A DNA stretch of 64,000 nucleotides from NCBI GenBank assembly GCA_900073065.1, contig FJOG01000020.1, forward strand, positions 649,770 to 713,769. Direction: 5' to 3'. Within the stretch, counting starts at the first letter, position 1. Each line of letters starts with the position of its first letter. Source of the DNA: Phialocephala subalpina. Taxonomy: Eukaryota > Ascomycota > Leotiomycetes > Helotiales > Mollisiaceae. The translations under genes were made by a program, and so were the position numbers. Shown one piece after another: positions 23,568 through 34,337 of the stretch. Under the pieces are notes generated by a model, which was given only the letters and a program-made list of their open reading frames with translations, was not told the origin of the DNA and searched no databases.

Positions 23568-25219
23568 GGTTGGTAGGAGGTAACGTGTGATTTTATGTAG
23601 TGTCGTGAGGTCGTAGGAACAATGGTATAAGGATGAGGATTCCACATAAAGGGTCGTTGATGCCCGGGGTCTTTATCTTCTTCTATTCTTTCCTGACAAT
23701 TCTTCCCAGTCGTTTCGAGGTCTATCGTGCAGCAAGCCCTTTCGACGGGTATTCTTCGAGAAGTGGTGAACGCGTAAGAAGGTGCCGGGTTGTATGATGG
23801 TCGTGAACGAGTGGAGGGGTGAGCAGCGAGTGAATGGCACACGACCAGCAAACAAATCCTGTCCTAGGCCAGCTTGCAAATTGAAGTGTTCATTTCTGCC
23901 AGCAGAGAAGGCAGGCCGACAGCAGGCTATATACCAAACGAAGGTGTGGAATCCAAGATCCGATTCTGCGAAACTAGTTCGTCAGGGAGACGAGGTTGGC
24001 TTGAGCCTTCTTTTCGTTGCTTGGTGCGGTGTGAGAACGAGATGTGGATCCTGGCTAGCGTCCGAGTGGCTGTGGCTTGGAAGTATTGGTGTTGTCTGAT
24101 TTTAAGACATGATGCGGGCATTTATGAAAGATGAGAGAAGGGAGGAGGAGCTGAAGGGCGGTCGGCTGTGTCATGAGACAATGCGAGGTTGTTCGAACGC
24201 CATCCATCTCAGCTACACAGTGACAGCACATCGAATAGGCTGATTCCCTGCAAACCCGCAGAACTTGGCTTCAAGAACGACGCAATTCCTCGTGGTGATT
24301 CAAGCAATCAAGGACATTCACAATTCATCATCATCCTGTTCACCGATCGAGTTGTTTATTTGCAATTATGTTCTAATGCATAAAATCTAATATCAATCGG
24401 ATCTTCTTTAGCCAGGCACAAACCTCCTAGTGGGGAACCCTGCGAACTGTGCCCTCCCATCTGCAAGCCAAGAAATGCACGTGAGCAGCCTCCGTCAATT
24501 GTACACCGCATGTAAGACGGTTCGCCCTCTTTTCACCGCGCATCATAAATGGCTTCATATATCCCATCCAAGGTCAGCATCTTTTCCACCTTTTCAATAT
24601 CATTTTGTTCTTCTTGAAGTGTTTTCACACCTTTCGAGATCCGGCATGTGCGGGAGCTCAACCTCCCCCTTTTACCGTGCACTAGAAGCTCGGATCGGTC
24701 GTTGCCCCAACACGACGATCGGAAATTCGTGATTGTGGAGAACGGTGACGTTCAAAACGCTGAAAATACCCAGATCAGGGTCTTGGTTTCCTGCTTCTAT
24801 TTCTAGTTGGCGAGTACGGATATGCGAAGATAGGGAGAGAGTTTCGGTAATCTTAGGAGGGTTGTCCAAGATGTCTTGGAACAATGGTCTTCGAATTCGT
24901 TGTGACTTTTGTTCTCACTTTTCAAACAAATTGATGTTTCGAGTTCCTATTTGGTAATTTGTTTTCTTTCTTTCAGGGTCGGCGCCAAGACGGGTTCATT
25001 TAGATGGATTGGACGCCACTGGATTTTGGTGGCGAGCGCGAGACGGCAGCTGCCGATCTAAATTCGCTCTCAGGCCGCTGAAACTACCATTGAGCTTTCC
25101 GAGATTGCCTCCAAATGTCATCACGATGGATCTACATCTTCATATGAAGAACGGAAGTGTTGGAGGGCGCAGATGTGGTCGCCTTGGTGGCGTGTGTTGG
25201 ATATATATGCAGGAGGATT
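23568..25219. other. 1.65 kb spacer upstream of cyclin gene
   Basis: Promoter and leader of the cyclin gene plus the 3' flank of the phospholipase gene. No conserved gene is visible on either strand. Confidence 0.45.
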
Positions 25220-27763
25220 TCATGTCAGATGGAAGTGGTCGCCCTCTCCCTTCTTGCCCACGATCCCGAGTCTCACCTTTCTCCTGAATCTAAGTTCTCT
25301 TTCAGAGCTTTCTCTCTCCTCACGTTTCTTCTTCTTTCGCTCATAGACGGCGCGCACGCATCTCCTGGTCTGTTCCTTTCCCTCGTCGAAGTTGGCTCTC
25401 GCAAGCGCTACGACGTGATCAATGTCCTCAGGGGTATATACAAAGTTCCATGTTGACATGTAGTCACTGACCATTGGATCGACGCCGTCAACTTTTGGAT
25501 TCTTCAGGAATGGGAAGTAGACAACAGCAATTCCTGCGTCTGGTTCCATGAGCTGCCAGTCTTCTTTGACTGCCTTCGACTTCACGTCTTCGGGTTCGGA
25601 GGCCCTCTCTTGTGTTGTACCAACCCACACCGTACAGTAACCGAGGTCTCCAGAATCCGCATCATCTTGACTCTTTGATGCCTTTGCACCGTGTTGCTCA
25701 ACATCCTTCAGATGTTCGGCTTGATCAATTTTCGCGGCTTCTAGCTTTGAGTCGGCTTCTGCTGCTGTCTGTGCTTGAGCCTCGTCAAGTTGGCCCACAG
25801 TCTTCTCTGCTGTATCACTAGCTTTCGGCCATCCGACCCCTATGGGCCACCCCTTTATGCCACGTTGTCTAGCATATCCGTCTGCCACCGAAAGCCAGTT
25901 ATCGGTCTTGATATCTGCAGATGCATCAAATGCTATGAGGATGTCGACATCTCTCCCTGGACGAAGAAGTGGATAGATAGGCAAGTTGTTCGACATCCCC
26001 GCATCCATGAGCTGTAAATGAGTATTCTTGTATATGCTCTCTGGTGTTGTCTCCGGCAATCGGTCTTGCATCTTGTATGCAAAGTTCGGTATCGAAGCCG
26101 GTAGGATTGGATGCACTTTGCTCAAATCGTCATTCCTTTCCTCAATCATGTCATCAATACCTCCGAAACCTGCAAGCCCCTTGACGAGTGGTCGCACTTC
26201 CTTGTAATAATGCGATAACGTGGCGCAAAATGCAGAACCAAAGACGCCCAATAGCAGCGGTAGGCGTAGCTCAGGAACTCGGAGTCCATCTTCGTCGTGT
26301 GGGAGGTCTTTACCGCTCTCGAATTTGCGCCCTATCGCCCAGGTTGGGATGCCGGCTCCGAACTCTTCGCAGAACATTTCATATGGTGAGATTTCAAACC
26401 ATTGGAACCATGCCTCCTTTTTGGCTTTCGCCTTGGTTTCTTCTGATGGTGAGTCTGTGGCTTTCTCGGCTTCGGACGATTCTTCAATGATAGGTATTTC
26501 ATGGCGCACAGCTGTGTACAAGGGCATTGGCTGCTCCCCTCTCTTGATATATTCGCGCTGGTTTGAGATTTTGAGATCTCGGTCGTCGACACCCACTTCT
26601 CCTTTCGGAACAAGCAACCTTGCTGCTAACAGTAATCCATAGACATCCACCAACCCAAAGTCGGAGTTCGGGTCGCCTTTGAGCTTCTCAACAAAGCCAC
26701 TGAGAAGGAACTTGTTGGTAGGAGCGGAATTGAGAGCCGCAAGGGCTACGGGCGGATAGGCAATGTGTACTCCTATTCGCGCTTTCAAATGTTCAACCAG
26801 CTTGTCAAATCGATGACCCCCGAGGGATGAATTGTAGATAGCCTGGAGCCAACAGCTTCCACTCACTCCCGCTGTATACGTGACACAATCGAAAAGTCCT
26901 GCCTCACTTGCGGCAAGTAATGAACCTGTTCCAGCCACCAAAGCTCTGAGTCCTCCACCAGATCCAACCATAGCAATCGTGGGTACATCATCAGGATGAA
27001 CCTCCTCCTCTGGTAAGCCAAGATATCTTGCCAAAGCAGTTGTGGCGACCTTCTTCCGCCGTTCTCTAAACTCCTTCTCCTCATCACACAATTCCGCGGA
27101 CACTCTGACGGAAGCCGAGTATTCGATTTCGGGATTGATATATGGATCGTGCGCTTCTTGCCATATCTCATCTGCCAATGACCCTGGAGCCATAGACAAC
27201 TCTCGTTGTAGCTTGCTGATATAGTCCGGCAGCAGTTTAGCCCAGTCGGGCATAACAAAGTCAACGATCTTGTCCGTCACTGTACTCCATTGTAGGTCTG
27301 CGACTGAAGAGAAGACAGCAAATTTTGTGCTGAAGCTTCCCCATGCCGAATCGTCACCCGAGGCCGCCGAAACTGATTTGTCTTGTTGGAAGGGTAGAGC
27401 GGAAAGGTGCTCCGCATTTTCTGCTGCTATCTCTTTCTTCTTCTCTTCCATGGCTTGGAATTTCGCTTTTTCGGCTCGAATCTCGCTGCGCAGACGCGTT
27501 GGGGGGAGAGGTTGGACATAATCATTTTGGTAGAGTATGTACGTGAGACTACCACCAACGACAATGAGTGTAGCCCCGATAAGGGAAGCTCGTGAGAGGG
27601 ACATTCGCGGTTTCGTTGGCTTCGTCTTCGTTCTCGAGAACAGGTTTCGAGCTTGTGATCTATTTCGGGGTCGTACAGTCCATGTTTGTTGCCGGAGTGA
27701 GCTGTTGAGGTGGGAGATGCCCCACGCGTTTGGTCGTGCGCCGCGAAAAATTGAAGAGGACAT
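25220..27763 (-). CDS. Mitochondrial cPLA2-type phospholipase
   Basis: A single exon of 847 residues. The first 50 residues are basic, Ser/Arg-rich and free of acidic residues, as in a mitochondrial presequence. A membrane helix follows at about 60-78 (LIGATLIVVGGSLTYILY). The catalytic domain of the cytosolic PLA2/lysophospholipase family is clear: the oxyanion loop SGGGLRAL at 268-275, the nucleophile elbow AGVSGSCWLQ with Ser301, and the catalytic Asp in MDAGMSNNLPIYPLL. It should hydrolyse acyl chains from phospholipids or lysophospholipids. The arrangement matches the Aspergillus PlaA group of mitochondrially located cPLA2 proteins (family knowledge). Ser/Glu/Lys-rich insertions occur between the conserved blocks. 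The C-terminus is strongly basic (KKKKREERE). Confidence 0.88.
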   Translation of the reverse strand: MSSSIFRGARPNAWGISHLNSSLRQQTWTVRPRNRSQARNLFSRTKTKPTKPRMSLSRASLIGATLIVVGGSLTYILYQNDYVQPLPPTRLRSEIRAEKAKFQAMEEKKKEIAAENAEHLSALPFQQDKSVSAASGDDSAWGSFSTKFAVFSSVADLQWSTVTDKIVDFVMPDWAKLLPDYISKLQRELSMAPGSLADEIWQEAHDPYINPEIEYSASVRVSAELCDEEKEFRERRKKVATTALARYLGLPEEEVHPDDVPTIAMVGSGGGLRALVAGTGSLLAASEAGLFDCVTYTAGVSGSCWLQAIYNSSLGGHRFDKLVEHLKARIGVHIAYPPVALAALNSAPTNKFLLSGFVEKLKGDPNSDFGLVDVYGLLLAARLLVPKGEVGVDDRDLKISNQREYIKRGEQPMPLYTAVRHEIPIIEESSEAEKATDSPSEETKAKAKKEAWFQWFEISPYEMFCEEFGAGIPTWAIGRKFESGKDLPHDEDGLRVPELRLPLLLGVFGSAFCATLSHYYKEVRPLVKGLAGFGGIDDMIEERNDDLSKVHPILPASIPNFAYKMQDRLPETTPESIYKNTHLQLMDAGMSNNLPIYPLLRPGRDVDILIAFDASADIKTDNWLSVADGYARQRGIKGWPIGVGWPKASDTAEKTVGQLDEAQAQTAAEADSKLEAAKIDQAEHLKDVEQHGAKASKSQDDADSGDLGYCTVWVGTTQERASEPEDVKSKAVKEDWQLMEPDAGIAVVYFPFLKNPKVDGVDPMVSDYMSTWNFVYTPEDIDHVVALARANFDEGKEQTRRCVRAVYERKKKKREERESSERELRFRRKVRLGIVGKKGEGDHFHLT

Positions 27764-28103
27764 AGTAAATGGATGAGGCTTAAAAGCCGTTCATATCATG
27801 GCAGACATGGGTAGAAAGAGTGACTGGACGAGTGAAAGGATGCAGACCTCCGAATAGTGGGAATCATGGCAAATGCGATGTTAGCTAGTGGGATGTCGCC
27901 CGAGTTCAACACCAAGCAAGTCTTCCATGTGAGCTCGGAGATGTGGCGTCATAGTGTGGATGATGACCCACCAAGCGAGCCAATACAGATCATGGAGCCT
28001 AGACCTCTCACGATCGAGCAGAGAGATACAACTCAAGCAGCTTTACAAGTGGCTTCTGTGCTGATTTGTTGCATAATTATGAGGAAAATTGATGCCAGAC
28101 CCA
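27764..28103. other. Upstream region of phospholipase gene
   Basis: 340 bp containing the phospholipase promoter on the minus strand. No gene was recognised. Confidence 0.4.
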
Positions 28104-30752
28104 TCATGAATGTTTTATTCCTTTCGTTCTCTCAAACCATACATTCGTTGACTCGAGCCTCTCCAGCTTATGAGAGACGCTGACATGCCACGGAGTATCT
28201 AGACGACGAATCCCAGGAGAGACAGCCTTCCGCAATGCACGTAGGACATAGTCTCGAGAGTCGCCGAACTGCTTGAGTTCAGCCCTCAACAGCGTTGCAA
28301 AGAATGCAGATCCACACATGACAGCCTCATCTAAGCTATCCCAAGCACAATTTCCGCAATCTGCTCTGCATAATACGACTTGGTCTTTGCATGCGCTGTC
28401 ATCTACCACTAGCTCATACCTGCCAGGAGCATGCAGATTTTAGCAGAGCAAGTAAAGAAGTTATTCTCTGTCCGCTCTCTTGCTTCGAACAGACGCTGGA
28501 CTTTGAAATGCCAAATCTATGGCGCGTCTAGCAGAGCTAGTCCAGGCGTTGTGTCGAGCCCGTAAAGAGAGGCTAACAGATCCGTGGAGGCAAGATTCTT
28601 CGGCTTGACGTGTACGTAATCCCTGCCAAGCGAGCAAGGGTAGTGTATATCAGATGGCGGTCTTTGTCTCAATTGATCGAGTTCGATCATGGCTCGTTGT
28701 GGCTGTGCTGCTTTGAAGAGGTGAGAAGGTAACGCAGAGTCGAGATACATTTCAGTAAGGCAAAGCAACTTTTCCAAAATTGTTCCGACCGCACTGCAAG
28801 ATGTTTCCTTCGAGACGGTTGCAAAAGGATGTTGTGGAGGTTGCGATATCGTTTGAAGGTGGACAAGTGTAGGCTTTCTGTGGACGGCTCAGGGTTTCGT
28901 TCACTATGTTCGGGAATATTAGTGTGTGTTAACGCGTACGACCGCTTTTGATGTAGCCTCGAAGTTTTGTTTCTCGTCTCCGCGATCTTATGTGATATCT
29001 CGAATGCTGCAAGAGAAAGAATCATACGGAGGATCAATATCCATGTTAGAAGTCGATGTCTATGCGTTGTTAGCTTGACTGCCTTATAAGTTCTGAGTTG
29101 CTTGTTTGAACAACCAATGCTTGGGATGTTCTAGTATGGAAAGACCATTAGTGCGTTGGACAGGCTCTACAGTGCTGACCAATACAATTCCGTATTTAGG
29201 ATTGGGCATCCAAGAATCAATGAGATCGAGAAGAACAGTGGCCTCTAACGGAAGCAGAATCCTAATGCCTTCAAATTCATCCAGGATTAGTCCAAGTGAA
29301 GGGTCATCGAAAGCTCGGTGCTATCTCGTCATCGCCCTCGAGCTCTGGATCGTTTGGGAACTCCTTGTTATCCGATATGATGACCTTTGTTTGTGCCAGC
29401 ATGTCGACCATGTCCTCACACGTGTTCAAAACATTTTGCAGATGGACTCGAGAATGATGTGCGTATGTGCAAGAGGCTATCAAATCAAGATCCGGTATCT
29501 CGCTGCCAACGGCAGACATGACTTTTCCAGGAGTGACAAGCATTGCAATCTACAGGAAGGTATGTTTTCGGAGTATACGTCTCTAAAAGATCTAGCCAGG
29601 ACTTAGCTGTAGGCTTGGAAGTGATACCGCTTTCGAGGAAAGGCATGACAGTGTGAAAGATAAAGGATAGCGCGTAGGTTGAGAGGAGCTTGATCTTCAT
29701 TGGACATTTCGCTGGCCTTCCTTAAACTTAGTAAAGACCGTCAACTCTTTAGATTGATAGCAGGTACTGCTTGCGAGTTGCGCAAAGAATGATTAGAACT
29801 GCTGAGAAACTTGAGTGGATGTCGTGACGTTTTTGATGTCCAGAAGTCCATCCAGTGGGTAAAAGCAGAACAGCGAGCCTTCTACTTGGAAGCTGAATTG
29901 AGTGACTCTCATAAGTTGTAGAGAATTAAGGATAATCTTGTAGCTGAAAGAACCAAAAAGTTTGAGACTTTTTCGTTGCCATAAGCTGTGGTTGTGGTCC
30001 ACGACCTGGACATATGGCGAGCGACGGGGACGAGGTGAACCTCGGAGAGTCACGTGCAGTGTTTGCATCGTTTGCGCGTTCGCAATTAGCGTCACTAGTG
30101 CCTTTGGCCAGTATATAATCTCGTCCTCGCCTGCACCATCTTTTCTCGATATACTTACCTTCTTGGAATCACCGAGCTCATGAATTCGGTTGATTGTTTG
30201 ACGAGTCCTCCATTGCACAGCGGGGTGACGAGACAAGCTCAGTCTTCTTCGGAGGCCTGACTGGGGGAATTTTTGATGGACCACATCCTTCGGGGTACTC
30301 TTTTCATTAAGTTCTTGAGCTTCGTGCTTGGGCTTGAAGAAGAATGCGCGCCGGCCATCAAAATTCGTGTTTCGGGCCTCACTAAAGCTAACGAGTATTG
30401 CCCACGCAAACGCATTACAATTCGTCTTCCAAAGAGAGGCACACATAAGGAACTTCGATCTGTATCAGGCACAATAAAAATGAACTGATATTATTGATGC
30501 TGCAAGAGTCGCAAACTCAATGTCCCAACCGGCTTGGAGCAAACATACCTTCCGGCCTTGAAGCCAAGGCCTCAAATAATACACCTCGAACATATCTGGC
30601 AGGCTCTTCAACGTTTGAAACTGAACCAGTATTAACTTTAACCTCCCCAGCATCTTAATTTGGCATCTATTCATGGTGGCCATCAAATCGCAGCGTCTCA
30701 ATAACCCTGAAGCCGGATTGAACCTTCCCTGGCCTCTCATTTGGCCATCCAA
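28104..30752 (-). pseudogene. Decayed or unresolved minus-strand gene region
   Basis: Several coding-like peptides occur on the minus strand but cannot be joined cleanly. At 29130-29700 a hydrophobic start (MKIKLLSTYALSFIFHTVMP) passes into IPDLDLIASCTYAHHS and then into DDPSLGLILDEFEGIRILLP, each step needing a one-base frame change without intron signals. At 28517-28780 a frame reads LEKLLCLTEMYLDSALPSHL. At 28104-28425 a Cys-containing frame (CRADCGNCAWDSLDEAVMCG) follows a GCAG acceptor-like site. At 29793-30450 a 217-codon frame contains VTLIANAQTMQTLHVTLRG. I recognise no family with certainty. The most economical reading is one or two genes that have picked up frameshifts, but unusual splicing or a sequencing error could mimic this. 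The exact limits are unknown. Confidence 0.35.
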
Positions 30753-31056
30753 AATCAGGTTCTCAAAGTCAATTTTGCGGTAAATGGAAGCAGTTCCTAA
30801 GTGAATCCAATCGAATAGTGAATGTACCTGACATCAACGGACATGGCGAACGACTACAATTCAATAAATTCCATAATTCTTCAACAGCTCCACCCCCAGA
30901 TTTCGTGAAGTCCAAAAAAGCAACAAAGTTCACGAGCCACATAAGCTTCAGCCACTGCACAGTCTTTACCTATCACGGTCTAGTGTCAATCCAATCATGT
31001 CTGGGCTCTCTGGGCTAGGACGGAAGACGTGGAGTACAAAGTATCAAGACTCGATG

Positions 31057-33160
31057 ATGGCAGTGGGTCTGGGCACACGACAAGCAGCAGATGAAGAGGC
31101 GCGAGCGGAGGTGGAGGTGAGTCTCCATCCTCAATATGAATTCCGTGGTGGATGGGACGTTGTTGGAAGGGGCAGAACGGCAGGAGTTTGAGGATAACTG
31201 GCATGCTAATCATTCCTACCAGGTCCTGAATAGCCGCCTCGAAAAGACTCGAATTCTAAATACGAAGCTGTCGGCATGTCTGGGACGATTGGAGACAAGT
31301 GGGAAGAGTGTTCAGGAAGCTATTGGGCCCTTATACGGGAATACTCAGAAGCTCCAGGTCCTGGGAACAAGTACGTCCAACGCCCCTCTCCTGAACGGCC
31401 CTTGACGTTTCGCAGATATCGATGGAGTCATCTCAGCTATTGAGAGAATTCGACAGCCCTCGGATATCAAGAGCAATGAGGAGGATATCATACGGAAAGG
31501 GTAAGTCCAAAAGTCCTCCAGGAACAACAGGAACTGACAACGTCGCAGCCCTGACAAGGCCGGTCTGGCATCCTTCTTGAGCTCGGTGAAGCGTGTGAAC
31601 AAAGCACTTTCGGAACTAAGGAATACGAATCTTCGATCGAACCAGCAAGCAGTGGCAGATCTCTCGAGGTTATTGAAGTCTGGGAATCAAGCGTTGGAAG
31701 CACATTTCAAGAAATTATTGGCAGAAGACTCGGCACCGATTGAACCCCTCCATTACATCACAAAGGACAAGCCGTTCCCTATGCTGGCACAAGACAAGAC
31801 GACTCGACTGGGGCTCATCAACTCTTACATCGTGTCCTTCACGAAGCAGTCTGGTTCTGGCGAATCTTCTATGCTTCAGCTGTACGCCTCCGTACGAGGG
31901 CCATACCTAACATATTGTCTACAGAATCTATCCGCTGCGTCGATCAATACTGCGAAGAAGAAGAGTCCAGATGCTGTCTACCGACAAGGAACAAATGGCA
32001 TGGGCTCGTACGCATCCGGGATGGAGGGGATTTTCCTGGCAGAGTACGACAACATATGTGCCTTGTTTTCTCGAGATGAGTGGGGGAAAGTATTCAATCT
32101 CACGTGCCAACAAGCTATTTCGGAATTGTCACGAACACTTCGTGAGCTGAATTCACATATCAAGGCGAACCTGACTACGGATTGCTTCCTTGCTTACGAG
32201 ATCATCGAAATCATGTCAAATCTCTCTTCTAGCCTAGAAAGCAGGACAGGCGAATTGAAGCCTTCATTTGCAGGAGCCTTGAAACCAATTCGGGAAACTG
32301 GAAAGGGATCACTAGCTGACCTGTTGGAGGACACACGTCGTCGGGTAGCTAACTTACCAACAATCCCACTTGATGGTGCTACTGTACCAATCACTACTGA
32401 GACCATGACTCGCCTACATAACATGGTGGATTTCCTACGCCCTATATCCAGCATCATGATATCGATTGGCGACGGAGGATGGAAGTCAAACGCAGCATCA
32501 AACAACTCATCGGACCAAATCCCCAGTCTGAATTCATTCGACGTGAGTGCCGACGGCAAGCAGATCTTCGCCCATTACTGTATCGACACAATCGAAACGC
32601 TCCTCAATGCACTTGACCAAAAAGCGAAGCCGCTCCTGAAAGGGAAACCAACATTAGGAGTCTTCATCGCCAACAATGCTACAGTCATCGAGCGCATGAT
32701 CAGAACCTCGGAACTCCAACCTCTCCTCTCAGCTCGGATGGCCGACATCGACAAGTGGCGCAAGAACGGCGCCCAAATGTACTCCCTCGCATGGCGCGAG
32801 CCATCCACTCACCTCCTCGACGTCCAATACACGAACCGAGGCGGCCAACGACCTCAATCTGGCTCAGCTCAAGCTATCGACTCGGCAGCCATCCTCAAAG
32901 GTCTCAGCAGTAAAGATAAAGATGCTATCAAGGAGAAATTCCGACTGTTCAATACTAGTTTTGATGAGTTGGTGGCCAAGCATAAGAGTTTGACGATGGA
33001 GAAAGAAGTTAGGGAGATGTTGGCGAGGCAGGTGCAGCAAATGATTGAGCCGCTGTATGGGAGATTCTGGGATCGGTATCATGAGGTTGATAAGGGAAAG
33101 GGGAAGTATGTTAAGTATGATAAGAGCGGTATATCGGCTGTGTTCTTGAGCTTGACTTAG
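31057..33160 (+). CDS. exo70: Exocyst complex component Exo70
   Basis: Exons 31057-31116, 31223-31370, 31416-31500 and 31549-33160 give 634 residues, close to the usual fungal Exo70 length. Exo70 binds PI(4,5)P2 and Rho GTPases and tethers secretory vesicles at the plasma membrane within the exocyst. Recognised features are the N-terminal coiled coil (EEARAEVEVLNSRLEKTRIL), ETSGKSVQEAIGPLYGNTQK, the central helical rods, and the C-terminal IEPLYGRFWDRYHEVDKGKG with KYVKYDKSGISAVFLSL. The last corresponds to the basic membrane-binding end. An in-frame ATG exists 60 bases upstream (30997); the MAVGLG start at 31057 was preferred because fungal orthologues start there. A phase change at each short intron restores a single frame. 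Confidence 0.93.
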
Positions 33161-33906
33161 GGCTTGCTGGAGATTTCCGCCATGGTTCTGGTCTTTTCCC
33201 TCTTGATAGCAGAAGGGTCTAGATACAGGACGGTATGCAGATGCGGGGTAGATAACGGGGATTCTTACTTTCGTGGAGTTGTTCATATGGGGTCAGCTTT
33301 GGTCAGGTCAGGTCACGATACCAGGAGGCGTTCTGATAACTTGTTGCTTCAATTTGCTTGGAGTTCATTCATAGACGATATATCCAATGATATAAGAGTA
33401 CACGATATGTCAACCACATAGGATACAGAGATCGAGCCCGTGGTCCTTCAAACAAAAACGCCTTGCAGATTTACTCCCCTTTGCAAATTTGCTCCATTGT
33501 CCAATGGCTCCCTGCCGATACCGAAATTCCCAATTTATCCAATTTGCAGAGTATGAAATACAGTGATTGGTTCATGTCCTCCTGTGCGGTGCTCCGAGAT
33601 TGGATATGCGTGCGAGAGAAAGGGGAATGTGATGAAGTAACGTAAATGGACGGTTCATGGTGTCCAGCCAGCCTCAAGCTGATGAAGTGAAGTGAAGTGA
33701 AAGGAGATGGGCGCCTGAGAACTCCAGTCCGTCCCTAGCGCGAACGGGTATCGATGAAAAGACAGATTTGGTGTTGGTGATCATGATGGTAGTGATATTA
33801 TGATGGTCGTGAGGTTGAGGATATTCGGGTACGGATAGCAGGTGTGAGACAGGAGATGGTGATCATGCCTCGATGCAAGGAGATGCGATTTTGGAGACAC
33901 TGGAGT
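33161..33906. other. Spacer downstream of exo70
   Basis: 3' flank of exo70 and of the small cysteine-rich gene. A short AGTGA-type tandem repeat occurs near 33683-33700. No gene was recognised. Confidence 0.4.
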
Positions 33907-34023
33907 TCACAGACAATCTGTCACGTCACACCATCCACAGTAGTCGTGGTGTCCGTATTCTTCGGCTTTGCAGCAGTAGCCACAGCAGCGGATGACGAGA
34001 GGTTCGGGGTTGTTGATGGCCAT
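33907..34023 (-). CDS. Candidate 38-residue cysteine-rich peptide
   Basis: An ATG in good context (CTCAAAATGGCC) opens a frame of 38 codons ending in TGA. The peptide has seven cysteines arranged IRCCGYCCKA...YCGWC...C, together with two His (EEYGHHDYC), a spacing that could bind zinc or form disulfides. There is no signal peptide, so a cytosolic or nuclear metal-binding role is more likely than secretion. The 290 bases upstream are C/A/T-rich like a fungal 5' leader, and a TATATA box sits at 34331-34337, consistent with a short mRNA. Longer overlapping frames on this strand lack an ATG start. I do not recognise a characterised family. Confidence is moderate because the frame is short. Confidence 0.5.
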   Translation of the reverse strand: MAINNPEPLVIRCCGYCCKAEEYGHHDYCGWCDVTDCL

Positions 34024-34330
34024 TTTGAGAAGGTTGATGGTTTTTGAGGAGTGTGAGGTTTTGCTGAGATGTCGAGATGAAAGATGATAAGACCTTTTGA
34101 GCTGGCCTTATGGATGAATGTCGTTGGAAGAGAGTTGGAACTTGATCGAAATAGGTTTGGTGTACGTGGTGATGGGTCCCGCTTGGTGACGTTGAAGAGA
34201 TCAGACGACAATGATTTGATACTCGGACGAAAGGTCTTGTTGTCTTGAAGCAAGTCTGAATATGCTTGGAGACTTCGTACTTGTTCGAAAAGAAAACAGA
34301 TGGTGCCAAAGTCTGAGAGATAGCCTTCCC

Positions 34331-34337
34331 ATATATA
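34331..34337 (-). promoter_or_regulatory. TATA-like box upstream of cysteine-rich peptide
   Basis: On the minus strand the sequence reads GAGTATATATGGG about 310 bases before the ATG at 34023. A transcript starting just after it would have an unusually long leader for such a short coding region. Confidence 0.4.

Noticed and set aside
29106..29606. 166-codon ORF on the plus strand
   Set aside because: Antisense to the protein-like minus-strand segments of the decayed locus; the peptide shows no domain.
33926..34309. 127-codon and 110-codon minus-strand ORFs over the cysteine-rich peptide
   Set aside because: Both depend on TTG rather than ATG starts and would cover the leader of the small peptide gene; no family resemblance.
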